Positions 11,117 through 23,113 of a DNA stretch of 64,000 nucleotides are shown here, piece by piece. Origin of the DNA: Takifugu bimaculatus. Taxonomy: Eukaryota > Chordata > Actinopteri > Tetraodontiformes > Tetraodontidae. The stretch's first letter is position 1; the number at the start of each line of letters is the position of its first letter. Below the pieces are notes generated by a model. The model worked only from the letters and a program-made list of their open reading frames with translations. It searched no databases and was not told where the DNA came from. The position numbers and the translations under genes are program-made. Where the stretch lies: NCBI GenBank assembly GCA_004026145.2, contig CP034994.1:16716400-16780399 (forward strand), given 5' to 3'.

Positions 11117-14100
11117 ATGGGATGTTCTCTGGCTTGCCTGTGTCTCCTGGGATGTGTTCTGTATCCACTGGCTCAGTGCACTGTCCCAGCCTCAGAGTTT
11201 AGGCTGGAAGGAGATTATTTGATTGGTGGCCTTTTTGAAATCCATTACGAAGCCTTCCCAACCTTTCATGACAGACCACAAACCATGGACTGCTCCAGGT
11301 GAGTTCATCAATGGCTTTTATGCATGCCCTCGCTCAATCAACTGACAGTTGTGAGTTCTTTCAGTCCTCTCCTCTTTTCTCTCCGCAGTAAATTCCTCAT
11401 TTTGTCAAATTATCGAAGGTTTCAGTTGATGAGATTCGCCGTGGCGGAAATCAACAACTCCACGAGCCTCCTGCCAAATGTAACTCTCGGTTATGAGGTG
11501 TTTGACCACTGCACGGATGCTCAGAGCTTTTCGGACGTTTTCAAATTACTCTCGGTCAATAATGTGATCCAACCTTGGAACGTACCAAACAAGAATGTGT
11601 CCAAAGTGGTAGCAGTGCTCGGTCTCTTCAGCAGCACCTCTACGCTGACTGTGGCCCCACTGTTCATGTCTGATTTCATCCCACTGGTACATGGTTCCCC
11701 ACTTTCCTAATATGGTCACCACCTCTAAACGCCACTTTCTATTGAAAACCGGTTGTTTGTGACCTCTCAACAGATCTCCTATGGATCCTCAAGTTCCATC
11801 TTCTCGGAAAAGGCCAAATTTCCCTCTTTCCTGCGAACAGTGCAATCCAGCAAAAAAGTGATGGAAGTGATTGTAAAAATTTTGCAGTACTTCAAGTGGC
11901 ACTGGGTTGCCTTTCTTTACAGCAGTGATGATTATGGCACCGATGGGCTTAAACTCTTCATAGAGAAGATAAAGGACACTGAGATCTGCCTGGCGTACAC
12001 TCACAGTCTTGACAGCAGTCATTACTTATCAGTATTTAACCAGATCGATGCCCAGAGGATTAACCTTATCGTGGTTTTTGCTCCCCATTGGCACGCTATA
12101 CCTCTGGTTCAAGCAGCAATACGGCACAATGTCACGGGCAAGGTGTGGATAGCAGGAGAAGCATGGTCTCTAAACAAGGAGCTCCCGAAGGAGAAAGGAA
12201 TCAAAAACATCGGAACCGTGATCGGGGTGTCCCAGCCCGTGGTGACGATTCCTGGTTTTGAAGATTTTCTTTATTCGGTTAAAAAGGGGAATCGATGTGA
12301 AAGCACCGAGCAGCAGTTCTGCAACCAGATTTACAACTGCAGTCAAGAGAGCGCTGATATCCTAGCTGCGGACCCTTCTTATTCGTTTTCCGTTTATTCT
12401 GCTGTCTACAGCACTGCTCACGCCTTGCACAACGTCTTAAACTGTGACTTTGATAAATGTGATAACGGCATTCCCAGTATCGCCACCCGTGGTAAGCACA
12501 CAAATCATTTTAAATCTAATATACATAATAATTAGGATCACTGCCAACTCATAAATGTCCAGGTCCGTTGACACCAATTCCCTCACACTGTAATCTGTCT
12601 GTTCCAGCTTCTAGCCCAGTTAAAGAAGTCAAATTTTACACTCTTAACCGAGAGAGTTCAGTTCGATGAGAATGGTGATCCCAGGTTTGGCTCCTATGCG
12701 GTGTTGTTCTGGAACCAGACCGGTGACCCAGAGAATTTCGGCACCTGTTGGTTTTACCCTTCTGTCAGAATATTCATCAATGACAGCAAAATCCAGTGGC
12801 ACTCAAAAGAAGTAAGTCCTGTTTTCCTTGGTCCAGATTATTTGTATTTGTTGAGAAATACTTATGAATGTAAGTAATGGTGACGGCACATCTACAACAT
12901 CAATTCAGTTTAGGACTACTGATTAATTTTTAAACGATCGTTGTCATGCACAGGTGCCTATTTCCCAGTGTTCCAAGGACTGTAAAGAGGGGTATGCAAA
13001 AAGGAATAGAGGGAATCCATCAATGTTGTTTCAAATGTGAAATCTGTCCAAATGGAACTTTTGTCAACAGAACAAGTGAGTTAATCTCCTTTAAGTCAGT
13101 TAAAAGTTTAGAGTAAAAATATGACAGCTTATTATGATCAACATTCATAAATGAAATTCCCAAATTTAACCATCCCAATGAAAATGCTCCTCTGAGCTGT
13201 AACAACAAATCCCCCTTTCGGTGTGCTCTATGATGTCTTTACTTTTGGATTTCAGTCTTCACAGAAAAAAATAGGCTTTTTGTTCAGCACCTGTTGTTCT
13301 ATTTGAAACAGAGGATCCCTTCAACTGCATCGACTGTGAGGAGCACCAGTGGTCTGCAGCAGGAAGCACATCGTGTCTCCCGCGGACGGTGGAGTACGTG
13401 GCCTTCACGGACACAGTGGCGGTCGTGATCCTGGTCGGAGCCGGCCTGTTGCTGGCTCTCACGTTAGCCATGTGTGTTCTCTTTGCTATCAACTACAACA
13501 CGCCTGTGGTCCGATCTGCCGGGGGACCCATGTGCTTTCTGATCTTGGGCTGCCTCAGTCTCTGTAGCATCAGCATCTTCTTCTTCTTTGACAAACCGAC
13601 TGTTGCCTTTTGCGTTTTAAGATTCCTGCCCTTTGTTTTATTCTACACTGTCTGTCTCGCCTGCTTTGTCGTCCGCTCCTTTCAGATCGTCAGCATTTTT
13701 AAAATAGCTGCCAAGTTCCCCCAAGCCCACAACTGGTGGATGAAGTATCACGGTCAGTGGCTGGTCATCTCCGTCACCTTTGTCATTCAGGCATTTCTGA
13801 TCATTGTCAGCGTATCATCTGACCCCCCCTCACCCTTCAGGGACATTGTCTCTTACCCAGACAAAATCATCCTTGGATGTTTCATGAATCTTAAAACATC
13901 ATCTGTTTCATTTGTTTTACTTCTATTGTTGTGCCTGCTCTGCTTCATTTTTTCCTACATGGGCAAAGACCTTCCGAAAAATTACAACGAGGCCAAAGCG
14001 ATAACCTTCTGCCTGCTCCTGCTGATCCTCACCTGGGTCATATTTACCACTGTGTCCCTGCTTTACCAAGGCAAATACATTCACTCACTGAACGCTTTGG

Positions 14101-14240
14101 CAGTGCTCTCCAGCATCTACTCCTTTTTGTTGTGGTATTTCCTCCCAAAATGTTACATCATCATTTTTCAGCCTCAGAAGAACACACAGAAGTACTTCCA
14201 AGGTCTGATTCAGGATTACACCAAGACTATTAGCCAGTAG
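11117..14240 (+). CDS. tas1r2: Taste receptor type 1, T1R2-like, copy 2 (one or two frame breaks)
   Basis: This tandem paralogue of copy 1 has exons 11117-11298, 11389-11686, 11774-12491, 12608-12811, 12954-13075 and 13312-14240. Domains are in order: signal peptide (MGCSLACLCLLGCVLYPLA), Venus-flytrap domain, nine-Cys linker and 7TM, with TAG at 14238-14240. Exon 5 has an extra G in the GGG at 13011-13013, so the frame runs into TGA at 13038-13040. Dropping that base restores the GIHQCCFKCEIC block shared with copy 1. Exon 3 also ends out of phase. One extra base near 12466-12473 would restore phase 0 and an 11-residue alignment with copy 1; alternatively a shifted acceptor at 12613-12614 rescues the frame. 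Without the extra bases the protein is 816 residues. AATAAA lies at 14377-14382. The membrane exon is almost identical to copy 1. Confidence 0.87.
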
Positions 14241-14376
14241 CTGCCTTCAGTGGCACTGTCTGCATATCTACTAAACATTATTAAATTACTTTCAAGTAAC
14301 ATTTCATGTGTAGCTTTAACGGTTTACATAGAGCTTGATGTCAAATATTTCACCATATCTCCACAAATACTGGTTG

Positions 14377-14382
14377 AATAAA
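14377..14382 (+). terminator. Poly(A) signal of Tas1r copy 2
   Basis: AATAAA lies 137 bases after the stop codon, a normal distance for a 3' UTR. No competing signal is nearer. The segment from here to the tRNA at 14664 contains only AT-rich DNA and the edge of the tRNA-associated repeat. Confidence 0.6.
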
Positions 14383-14655
14383 GAGAAATAAATCAAGCAC
14401 GATCAATGGTTTTTGTTAGTTTAGAAAATTATCTGCATTTAAATTTTACAGTTTAAGATTTTAGACATAATATCTCTGCAGTATTTTTCAGCTAAACCTT
14501 GTCTAGATAACTGGCTTAACAATAAGAGAAAATTGTGAATCTTATCATCTAAAAAGTATTCCTAATTCTTTGCACTAGTAGTCAGATGCATTGGCTTTGT
14601 TTCATATAATAGGGTGACATCGCATTGATAAAATAAAGTCAAATGTAAGGGAGGT

Positions 14656-14660
14656 AAAAA
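14656..14660 (-). terminator. Pol III terminator of tRNA-iMet at 14664
   Basis: Five A on the + strand are five T on the minus strand, starting three bases past the tRNA 3' end. Confidence 0.7.
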
Positions 14661-14663
14661 GCT

Positions 14664-14735
14664 TAGCAGAGGATGGTTTCGATCCATCGACCTCTGGGTT
14701 ATGGGCCCAGCACGCTTCCGCTGCGCCACTCTGCT
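14664..14735 (-). tRNA. Initiator tRNA-Met (CAT), canonical copy
   Basis: The 72-base minus-strand sequence matches the vertebrate initiator tRNA-Met at every position I can recall, including anticodon CAT and the acceptor pair AGCAGAG/CTCTGCTA. A T5 terminator follows. The flanks belong to the same repeat as the 25.6-28.8 kb array: GTGACATCGCA before it and a short-spacer match after it. It is likely to be functional. Confidence 0.93.
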
Positions 14736-14870
14736 CACAGTAACAGCACGTGTTCCTGATCATCCTGCTTCCTGGTTCCTTTCCTAATGTGTTATTTACA
14801 CACTTCAGATGTTCTCCAAATGTTCACTTCGAGCGCGCAAGATGACTCATCATTTTCGGAAACTGTGCAA
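14736..14870 (+). repeat. Short spacer S, dispersed copy
   Basis: The stretch CTTCCTGGTTCCTTTCC and then GATGACTCATCATTTTCGGA match the short spacer next to the array tRNAs at 25673-25833. This shows the lone tRNA at 14664 moved or was amplified together with its flanks. Confidence 0.6.
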
Positions 14871-17800
14871 CATCATTAACAGATTATCCTACATCATTAA
14901 TCCATGATTATATTTAATTATTCCATATTTACTTAAATTATTTTAATAGAATGAACAACTTTCTTGCCAACAACATATATGAATAGTTTTGTTTTTTCGT
15001 CTGTAGAATGATCTGTAACATTTAATGAATATACTCACTAACTGCAGTTTATCCACGAAAATCAGACAAAAGCGTTGGGAAAATAGTATACAGTGTTGGA
15101 AATTAAATCCAAAAATGCATAGTTAGAATTCCCAGAGTGACGTTGAGTTGATGCCGGGACAGGGTCACAAAAGGTTGACAATGAGGTCAGGGAGACGCTG
15201 CCCGGCACATTCTGTGTTTCCATTTGAAAGTCAAAGTTTCCCGCCGTGACACACGGTGCCCCACTAAATGAAACGGAAAGAGCCGCGCCCGCGGGGGGTA
15301 TGTGACAATTACACAAGGTAAATTGCCATTTTGTTGCTGCTATTCAGTTTCCTGCAGAAGAGAAGGGGAGGCCGGACCGTGAAAGTAGGAACGAATTGGT
15401 AAATAGTGCCACTTAGCATGGCATATGGCGCGCCGGGAGAGGTGGACGCTGACGCCAACAAATTGTCGATTTCATACCAATTTCAGAGTTACACTCACCA
15501 CACACGTTGCCAAGCACAAGCCTAAAGTAGATATCAGTGTGCTCCTCCAAATCAAACGAGAATTAAGATGGAGTTTTAACCATTAAACAATATGAATTTA
15601 TGACTGGCATCAATGAGTAACAATCTATTAAACTATCATTTCGGAGCTAAGAGTAATGCGATAATTATATATCCTTCATCTTTCTGGGTTTTTTTTTATC
15701 ATATCATATATGCTACAAGTTTGGAAACTGAGTTTCTGGGGGATATGTGATTTACAAAATATGGAGCGAGGAAAATCAGAGGAACGCCCCGCGCTTTTTC
15801 ACTCGTACCTTTCAATTTTCCTTTATGGTCACATAAAGGAGAAACCCTGGGAAACAAGACTTGGCCAGCAACTGGCTCTTTTGCATACCAAGTTTTTAAA
15901 AAGTGGACCATTTTCTCGCCATATGGGATTTGCCTTTAGAAACTGGGCCAACCAGTTCCTCTTGAGGATCTCATAGGCACATGTGGTTTAATTTCTCTAA
16001 TTAACATGGGTGTTTTTAACAAATATAATTGCAAATACACTCGTGTTTAAGTGGACTTGCATATACACCCACTGCACTACCTCACTGTCAATAGGCTTGT
16101 CCTCTTTCAAGAATTGACAACTGATTTGGGCTATTTTTTAGTCTCAGAGAGGGTGAAGTTAAAGTAGATAATGGTCATAAATCCATCAGTGCTAAAGATA
16201 ATCCGAACTTTAGACGAGTTTCTGTTCAGAATATGAAATAACGCTGATAAAAATATTAAAGGTGGTTTCTTTTTACGTGTGACGTGTTCGAAATCATATC
16301 TGGAGCTTCTGGTAGCTGTTGTTTTACGCATCGTTAAATGCTCCAAAGGCTTCACGTTTATTCTCATTCAAATCGTGCTCGAGTGGTCCAGAGTAAATGG
16401 CAGATGTTTTGCAATTCAAGGCGCATCAATGCCCATGAGCTTTAGTGTTTAACAATAGCGCTCCCCTTTTGTTCGCCACTTGTGTCTTTCAGCGTGGAGC
16501 TCCACAAAAGCTTCATCCTCCAGCGAGTTATAAAGTTACTTTCCAGTCAGTTCATTTCGGCCCTCGAGAGGACCTTAAGCGATGTTAATGCGCACCTCTG
16601 GTCTTTTCATGCCCTAACCCCTGCACACACAGGCAAACAGCGGCCATTGTGCGCTCCGACCAAAGTAAGAAGTCTTTAAATAACCCGGAGACCAGTCTAT
16701 AGAAATTCATGACGCTATTTCTGTTTGATGTTTGATCAGAGCTTCGTCCACTGGGCCGTCGCGTGGCCTTCTATAGCAAAAACTGTATATTCCAGTATTT
16801 TTTTCAGTATAAATCTGTGCATGCACCCGTTTGTTACTTTGACTTTTGTTGCACACAATGAGCGATTCGGTCACACGAGTGCTGCCTGCAGGTTCATCTG
16901 AATGGAGGGCGTTACATCGATTTGCACGATGCGCCCAGTTGTTTGCATTATTGAACTATAAGACATCGTCTCAGTAGAGAATTAAATAAAAATATCGTCC
17001 CTTTAAAAAATTGAAATGCACTTTTAAGTAACTTTATCTATCAGCAATTTCATATGGATGAGGTGATGGAAGAGTTACCATTTAGCATTTGCAATTCTAT
17101 TAAGTTGACTGATGTCAAAACATACATGTTCTATGTTATCTGTGTTTATTTGCGTAACTGACGTACAGGCAGAGAACCTCGGAATCGCTTAACCATTGGA
17201 TTGCAAATGTCTCAGTTTCCCTCCAAACAGCAACCTAGTTTATTGCAGTAATTGCATAATTGCTTCACTAATTGCTGTTAACAAGTTTCCCAATAGTCCA
17301 ATTATTACAGCAGCATTGTTGTGTCCCCGCCGCAGGCATCCATGACAAAGGTCCGATCGGGTTAATGAATGACCTGAGGCTGAAAAGTCAAAGTGAAGCG
17401 AAGTCCTGACTCCTTTCACAAACAAACCCCTAACTTGTCATTTAATGGCACTTGCATTATTATGTCCATTTGAGGCACAAGTTTCTCTTTGAGCCATTCT
17501 CATCGACGGATGATGACACGACGGAGAATCAGGTGATGCTGGAGGGAAAGAGTTCCAAAGCTGTCGGCCCTCATAGTTTCCCCCCTTCTTTTGAGTCTTC
17601 TTTGTCCCACAGACACCAAACACTAATTGGAATTATACCGAAAAATCAGCTGTGAAACCCGCGAAATGCCGAGACACGCAGGCTGGAATCATCTCTTTAC
17701 GGTTCTGAGTTTACATTTTAAAAAGCGTGAAAATGCAGATAATGCGGAGTTTACGGGTGACAAAGGACGGCCGAGAGGCTCCCTCTACGAGAGCCTCCGT

Positions 17801-19178
17801 GGCCAAATTTCATACCAATTAAATGCTTTAGTATACGACATCAGGACTGTGTCCCGCAAATTTGTTCTTGGACACGAGACCGGAAAAATACGAAGTGCGA
17901 TGTTCGGCAGTCGAATGATTCGGTTTCTAAAGAGATATCTGATACATTTTAGGATTTCAAATACATCGTGTCAGTAAAAAGAATGAAAACTGAAGCCTTT
18001 GTTAAAAGTTCATGCGATCCAATTTTACGTTGTAATGTCCAAGTTTCCTTTCCTAAACAGAATTTAAAGCATCCCTTGGGTGCTGACGTGGAAGGGAATC
18101 TTTTGATGGCCACACGTTTGTGGCAACAAAGCAGTGGAAAGTAAAAATTAATTGCACGCTGCTATATATACACACGACCCTCCTTTCATGCGCGCAGTCC
18201 GAATTTTAAAGTGTCTCTATCAAACCGACCCGTGCGACACTAAATGCGCGTCATCGGGTGTTACGCGCAAAGATAAATTTGAGATCCTTTACAGTTGTGT
18301 TTAACATCCGCAATAGGTGGCAGTTTTTCTGTGAGTTTAATATCTCCAGCTGCACAGTGTGTGCGTGTGAGGGCAGTAAAACCGAAGCATTGTTCGAGTT
18401 AGTGAGACTTTCCCAAGCTTTCCTCCCCTTTCAGCGAGCACTGTGGAAAATCGGGAGGTGAGGGACCGGGGACAAGGGGCGGCCCGCGATTCTCCTCGGT
18501 GCCTCACCGCGGCTGGTACCAAGACAAAAAGCTGAGAACGCACAATGGTCAAAGACTCCAAAACCGTTAACATTTTCTCCACTAAAATCGTGTGCTTTAC
18601 ATTTCAGGTGTTTGATAGTCAAAGCATAATATTTGCTAACCTCTTTTCCCCAGAGAAAGCAGGTCAGCTGGTGGCGGGACAGTAAGAATTGGCCACCAGA
18701 AAATCGAGACGCTGTGATGACATGCAAGGAATTATCACGGTGCTGCCTTCGTCCTGGTGGCGTGAAACTCGCCTATAAAAGATTGAATACAGGAGACCCA
18801 CACCGTGGTGGCCAACCAGAACCACAAGGATTAAAAACCATGTTTAAGATTTTTACGCTTTTATGCCCCCACACGATGCGTCGTCGGGTATTTGGATCAC
18901 AACGCGAACATGTGCATCGACTTTTTTGACTTAGCCTGCCTATTCTGTAAAGAATGCAGACGTTTAACTTTTATTCAAGTAAAAAGAATAATAAAAGCCG
19001 TTGGAAAGCAATATTTTGAGAGTAGTTGACTTATAACAACACATTAAAGTCACCAAACATTTGATATTGCTTTTCCCTTGCAGCCTTCGGCTGTCAAGTG
19101 ACGCCACGGCTGCTCATTTAAGGAGAACAGACAGGCGGGACTGTTTGCATTGAGATGTTAAGTGGATGTCGAAGAGCT
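14871..19178. other. Gene-free region upstream of her3
   Basis: No supported exon, tRNA or recognisable transposon was found on either strand. Short open frames lack splice context and family motifs. Regulatory elements of her3 may lie here, but none can be identified without alignment to other fish. Confidence 0.5.
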
Positions 19179-19185
19179 ATATAAA
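19179..19185 (+). promoter_or_regulatory. her3: TATA box of her3
   Basis: TATAAAT lies 73 bases upstream of the start codon, placing transcription initiation near 19205-19212. A strong TATA box is typical of Hes/Her genes with pulsed expression. Confidence 0.65.
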
Positions 19186-19251
19186 TCCACTCAGGATCCG
19201 CTCCTCCATTTGTGCGCCAGAGAGAAAGAGATTAAACCGAGAGCAAACAGA

Positions 19252-20187
19252 ATGGTAGCAACGACAGACAGCGAAGATCCACCCAAACACGTCAGTGGAA
19301 AAAAGGTGTGTACCGTAACTCGTTTATAAGAAATCAAACAAAAGCCAACATGGCATTTTAACCCAATCTGCATTTCTTCCAAAGGTATCCAAACCGCTCA
19401 TGGAAAAGAAAAGACGAGCTCGCATAAATAAGTGTTTGGACCAGTTGAAAATACTTTTGGAAAGCTACTACAGCACCAGCGTACGTTTATATCCCTGCAT
19501 CAGTAAAACTTGTGTTGCGACTCATTTTTATTGTCACTTATTGTTATCTTATCTTCCCCTCTCAGATCCGAAAGCGCAAACTTGAAAAAGCTGACATTCT
19601 GGAGCTCACAGTGAATCACCTTAGAAACCTTCAGAAACATCAGAGCTGTAAGTGGAACTCCAGATTGATCGCTGAAATCGTTTAACTAATCAGGCCATTC
19701 ATTAGGCCATTCATTAGGCCATTAAAGGTTGATGCATTCGTCCTCTTTTGCAGGCAACATCGCCTCTTCCGAGTCGTCTGACCACCAAAGCGGCTTCCGC
19801 CGCTGCGCTGCGAACGTCGACCAGTTCCTGCTGATGGCGGACAGCGTGAACGGGATCGACCGCTGGATGCTGTCGCAGCTCTCCGCTAAACTGTGGCGCC
19901 CCCGCGGGGGGGAGGACGCCATCAGCACCACGGACAGCGGCCCGAGCCGAGCTCCGGCACGAGACAAGGAGCGGCGAATTCAGCCGAAGGCGCACGAGGC
20001 AACAAAAGGGACCGACCCGCCGGTCACTGACGTCAGCGCGTTACCGACAGAGGACACGCGACCGCGCTCCGGGAGCAGACGGACGGAGGCTGCACCAAAT
20101 GATGCAGGACCCGCTAACACGGAGACAGATTCTGCTGCCGAGAGGAGCGAGAGCACGAATGTTCCCCACATGTGGAGGCCCTGGTAG
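19252..20187 (+). CDS. her3: Hes/Her3 bHLH-Orange transcriptional repressor
   Basis: This is a nuclear repressor of the Hairy/E(spl) family that binds N-box or E-box DNA and recruits Groucho/TLE. Four exons, 19252-19305, 19385-19480, 19566-19647 and 19754-20187, join in frame to 221 residues. The basic region has the family proline (VSKPLMEKKRRARIN), followed by the helix-loop-helix ending LEKADILELTVNHLRNLQ. The IRKRKLEKAD wording is typical of HES3 rather than HES2 or HES1. An Orange domain (GFRRCAANVDQFL) follows, and the protein ends in WRPW, the Groucho-binding tetrapeptide. The neighbouring GPR153 and ACOT7 genes match the human HES3 locus. The serine- and proline-rich stretch between Orange and WRPW is long and variable. 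No frame break was seen. Confidence 0.95.
19692..19723. repeat. 12-bp tandem repeat in her3 intron 3
   Basis: The unit AGGCCATTCATT occurs nearly three times just before the exon 4 acceptor, within the usual branch-point region. Confidence 0.6.
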
Positions 20188-20289
20188 AGCCGACGGACAT
20201 TAGAGATTGGTTCAATGTTTATAAATGCACTATATAGAAGTCTAGAGTATCCTAATATGTTGAATATGGATGTATTTTTTTATTTACCT

Positions 20290-20295
20290 AATAAA
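20290..20295 (+). terminator. her3: Poly(A) signal of her3
   Basis: AATAAA lies about 103 bases after the TAG stop, giving a short 3' UTR. Confidence 0.7.
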
Positions 20296-21320
20296 GATGT
20301 TCAAAAATCACAACTCGGTTTGTTAAACCCTAAAATGAGTCGTTTTAGATACTCTAATATATAATAAAGGGGTTCTGTTTGCCATTTCGTTCTGAAAAGA
20401 AAATATGGTCTCATACCAATATTTAATTTCAATACAGTCATGCCAGAACAGTCAGAACATATTTGTTGCCAGGGTAAAAAGCACCCTTTTAAATAAAAAG
20501 CATAGCAGTCATATTGCATATCATGAACTCAAACCCTTTTTAATAAATAGGTTAACTAAAAAAAGGAGCGGATTACAGATACAGATGACAGGAGAGTTCA
20601 GGGTATTGTGGCAACTTCCATTCTTCGCGTGTTTTACGCATAAGTACCGCAAAAGTAGCAGTGAAATCAGATTCTTGTCGAGCAGCACAACCATTTTCTG
20701 CTAAAGACCAGTATAGTTTCACGCTCTGCCCTCTCCTCTGTGAACAGGTGGAGCAGAAAGTTACATTTAAATTATAATGTAATTATAATTTTTTACAGGT
20801 TAATATTACTTTTATTTTCAATGTTTGGATCTCCATTAAACCGTTTTTGTTTCAAAAGAGAGACGCCTGGAGGCAAATTTAAAATAATACTAATATGAAT
20901 AAAGGAATGACTTGTCTGACTTGTATTTTAAGCTCAACAGAGAAGAGGCCGTTTGTAACAGAGTGCAATTAGAACGAAGCTTTATCTGTTTATGTAGTTA
21001 ATTTATCATTTTTCAGTGCTAGTCATCTTTTCAGTTCTTTAATATATGAGCCATATGCTCAGCACAGCAAACTTTTGTCTCATCCTTTTGTAAAGCCCCC
21101 TCCGTTTTCTTCCGCTGCCCGAGTAGTTGTGCCATAAAGTGTCTCTTCATCCTCCAGAAGCAGTGTGGTCGTGGACGGCACCGTGCAGCGAGGAGAATCG
21201 CTGAAACGCCCACGGTTCTTTCAGGTGGGAGGTGGCGGCAAAGCAACGCTCCTCTGCCGAGGACGAGGGGGGGTTGTGCGTCCTGTGCACAACATAAAAC
21301 AGCGCTTCTTGGTGGAAGTA
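20296..21320. other. Intergenic DNA after her3
   Basis: No supported gene. The stretch is AT-rich and ends at the TA dinucleotide (21319-21320) that flanks the Tc1-like element. Confidence 0.5.
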
Positions 21321-22249
21321 CAGTGGGATGAGAACGTTTGGGCACCCTTGACAATTGGCATTATTTTTATTCACCAATCATTGGGTGTTTTAATTCACAA
21401 CTTAATTTTGATATATCAAATAACTGATGAACAGTATCATATTTGAGCAGTGAAATGAGGTTTATTGGGTTAACAGAAAATGTGCAATATGCCCCAAAAC
21501 AAAAAAAGGCCTGTGCATAAATTTGGGCACCTTAATAGAAAAATCATATTAGTGTTTAGTAGAGCCTCCTTCTGCAAAAATAAGAGCCTGTATGAATTTC
21601 TGGATCCTGGATGATGCTATTTTGGCCCATTCCACCTGGCAAAATGGACAGCCTGCTTCAAGTCATCCCACAGATTCTCAATGATGTTCAAATCTGGGGA
21701 CTGGGGTGGCCATTCCAAAACGTTCCTGACAGTGAAAACTGGCAGCTGGAATCTTTTGGACAGCTTTTTGTAACCTTCCCCTAAACCATAATGCTGGATA
21801 ATCTTGGTTTTGAGGTCATCAGAAAGTTGTTTTGAGGCTCCCATGTTGCAGCTCTTCAGAGGAGCGTCAAACAGAATGAGAACTGGCATTTGGACACCTT
21901 AAATACCTTTTGTCATTATTTTATGCACATGTCAATTAAGTTCAAGGCTTAACAAGCTCACCAAACCAATTTGATGTGTCCAGTTATCTTGTGATGATTA
22001 GTTACAGGCCATCAAAGCAACAAAATGACAAGGGTGCCCACATTTTTGCACAGCCTATTTTTTACATTTGATTTAATTTCACACAGTTGCATACTATGAA
22101 TACTTCTGTGTTAAAATCTGTGTTTAGAAATCAAGCTAACACTTGGGTCTTATGGGCAAATGAAGGACATGCCACAAAGATAATTTTGTGTGAAGTCAGA
22201 TTCCATTATTACACAACCTCCGAGGGGGTGCCCAAACTTTCTCATACCA
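21321..22249. mobile_element. Internally deleted Tc1/mariner-like transposon
   Basis: The element lies between TA dinucleotides (21319-21320 and 22250-22251), the Tc1 target duplication. Its ends are imperfect inverted repeats: the left has GTTTGGGCACCC and the right has the reverse complement GGGTGCCCAAACTTT. At about 930 bp it is shorter than a full Tc1 of about 1.6 kb. A minus-strand frame carries both ends of a transposase but lacks the middle, so it cannot move itself. TTGGGCACC-type motifs also occur internally. Confidence 0.85.
21617..21889 (-). pseudogene. Tc1-like transposase remnant, N- and C-terminal parts fused
   Basis: The frame begins with a helix-turn-helix region (KQLSDDLKTKIIQHYGLGEG, then YKKLSKRFQLP) and jumps directly to the C-terminal DDE-domain block (PPQSPDLNIIENLWDDLKQA). 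The bulk of the catalytic core, including the first two acidic residues, is missing. The 90-residue product compares with about 340 for an intact transposase. It is an internal-deletion derivative with no expected transposition activity. Confidence 0.8.
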
Positions 22250-22251
22250 TA

Positions 22252-23075
22252 CTTTCTCAACAACTTTCTCACAAGTTGTTACTGCACCCTCTACTAACCT
22301 CCCCCCCCCCATTAATTATAGCCGATATTAATGAGAGGCGACCTGAACGCCACGTGACTTCCACATTGAAAACCCTTCAGCTTTTTTTAAAGGTTTCTAT
22401 GAACTCAATCAACATTGTCGGGGCAGCCTAGTTTAGTGTGCCACCGTGCATATGATGAGAACTGCAGCAGGGACTGAATCGCTGTTTAACATCATAGTGG
22501 CTGCAGTCACGCGTTCATGACAGGGCAGACGTGGGTGAAGTGAGCGTCATCCTGCAGGACAAGTTCACAGCTGCCGCCGAATTGTTTGGCCCAGCCAGTG
22601 GCCCCTTCAATCTACGGTTAATAGAGTTCTGCTACTTATCCGCACGAATTTACATTGGCCTTTATACGGCAAATTAAAGATTTTTACAAAATGTAAATAC
22701 AAATTCAGATAAAGCTGTTTTTATGGTAACTAACAGAGCAAGTTTTGCCTAGTATTCATTATTTCACAGCTTTAACGAAGTCACGTTGATAACATAAATG
22801 TCTGTCACAGAAATTAAATCTCCGCACCAGCCGCTACAGAAGCCACGTTAAACTGGAGCAGAGTGGAGATATTTAGGATCCACAGAAACAAGAAGGAGCG
22901 GGATCCGCGATCGGCGGTGCCCCGATCCGCCGTTTGTCCCAAATTGTTCTTGTTGCGATAAAATGCTCTATTGGTGATTGGTGATTAAACATGAACGTGA
23001 CCAACGCTGGGAGTTGATAATGTTTAAAAAAGTAAAAAGTGAATACATTTCTGAGGTTTATAAAGATATAAATTT
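22252..23075. other. Intergenic DNA between Tc1 element and tRNA relic
   Basis: No gene is supported. A small GC-rich patch with repeated GATCCGC/GATCGG words lies near 22895-22935. Its role is unknown. Confidence 0.4.
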
Positions 23076-23113
23076 TAGCAGAGGATGGTTTCGATCCATC
23101 GACCTCTGGGTTA
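23076..23113 (-). pseudogene. 3' half of an initiator tRNA-Met
   Basis: The minus strand matches the T arm and the 3' side of the anticodon arm, then diverges before the anticodon loop. The 5' half is replaced by a purine-rich tract (about 23138-23196). It is non-functional. Confidence 0.8.

Noticed and set aside
12608..12620. Shifted acceptor (12613-12614) as the normal exon 4 start of Tas1r copy 2
   Set aside because: Possible, but the canonical acceptor plus one extra base in exon 3 preserves exon phase and length relative to copy 1, so it is kept only as an alternative.
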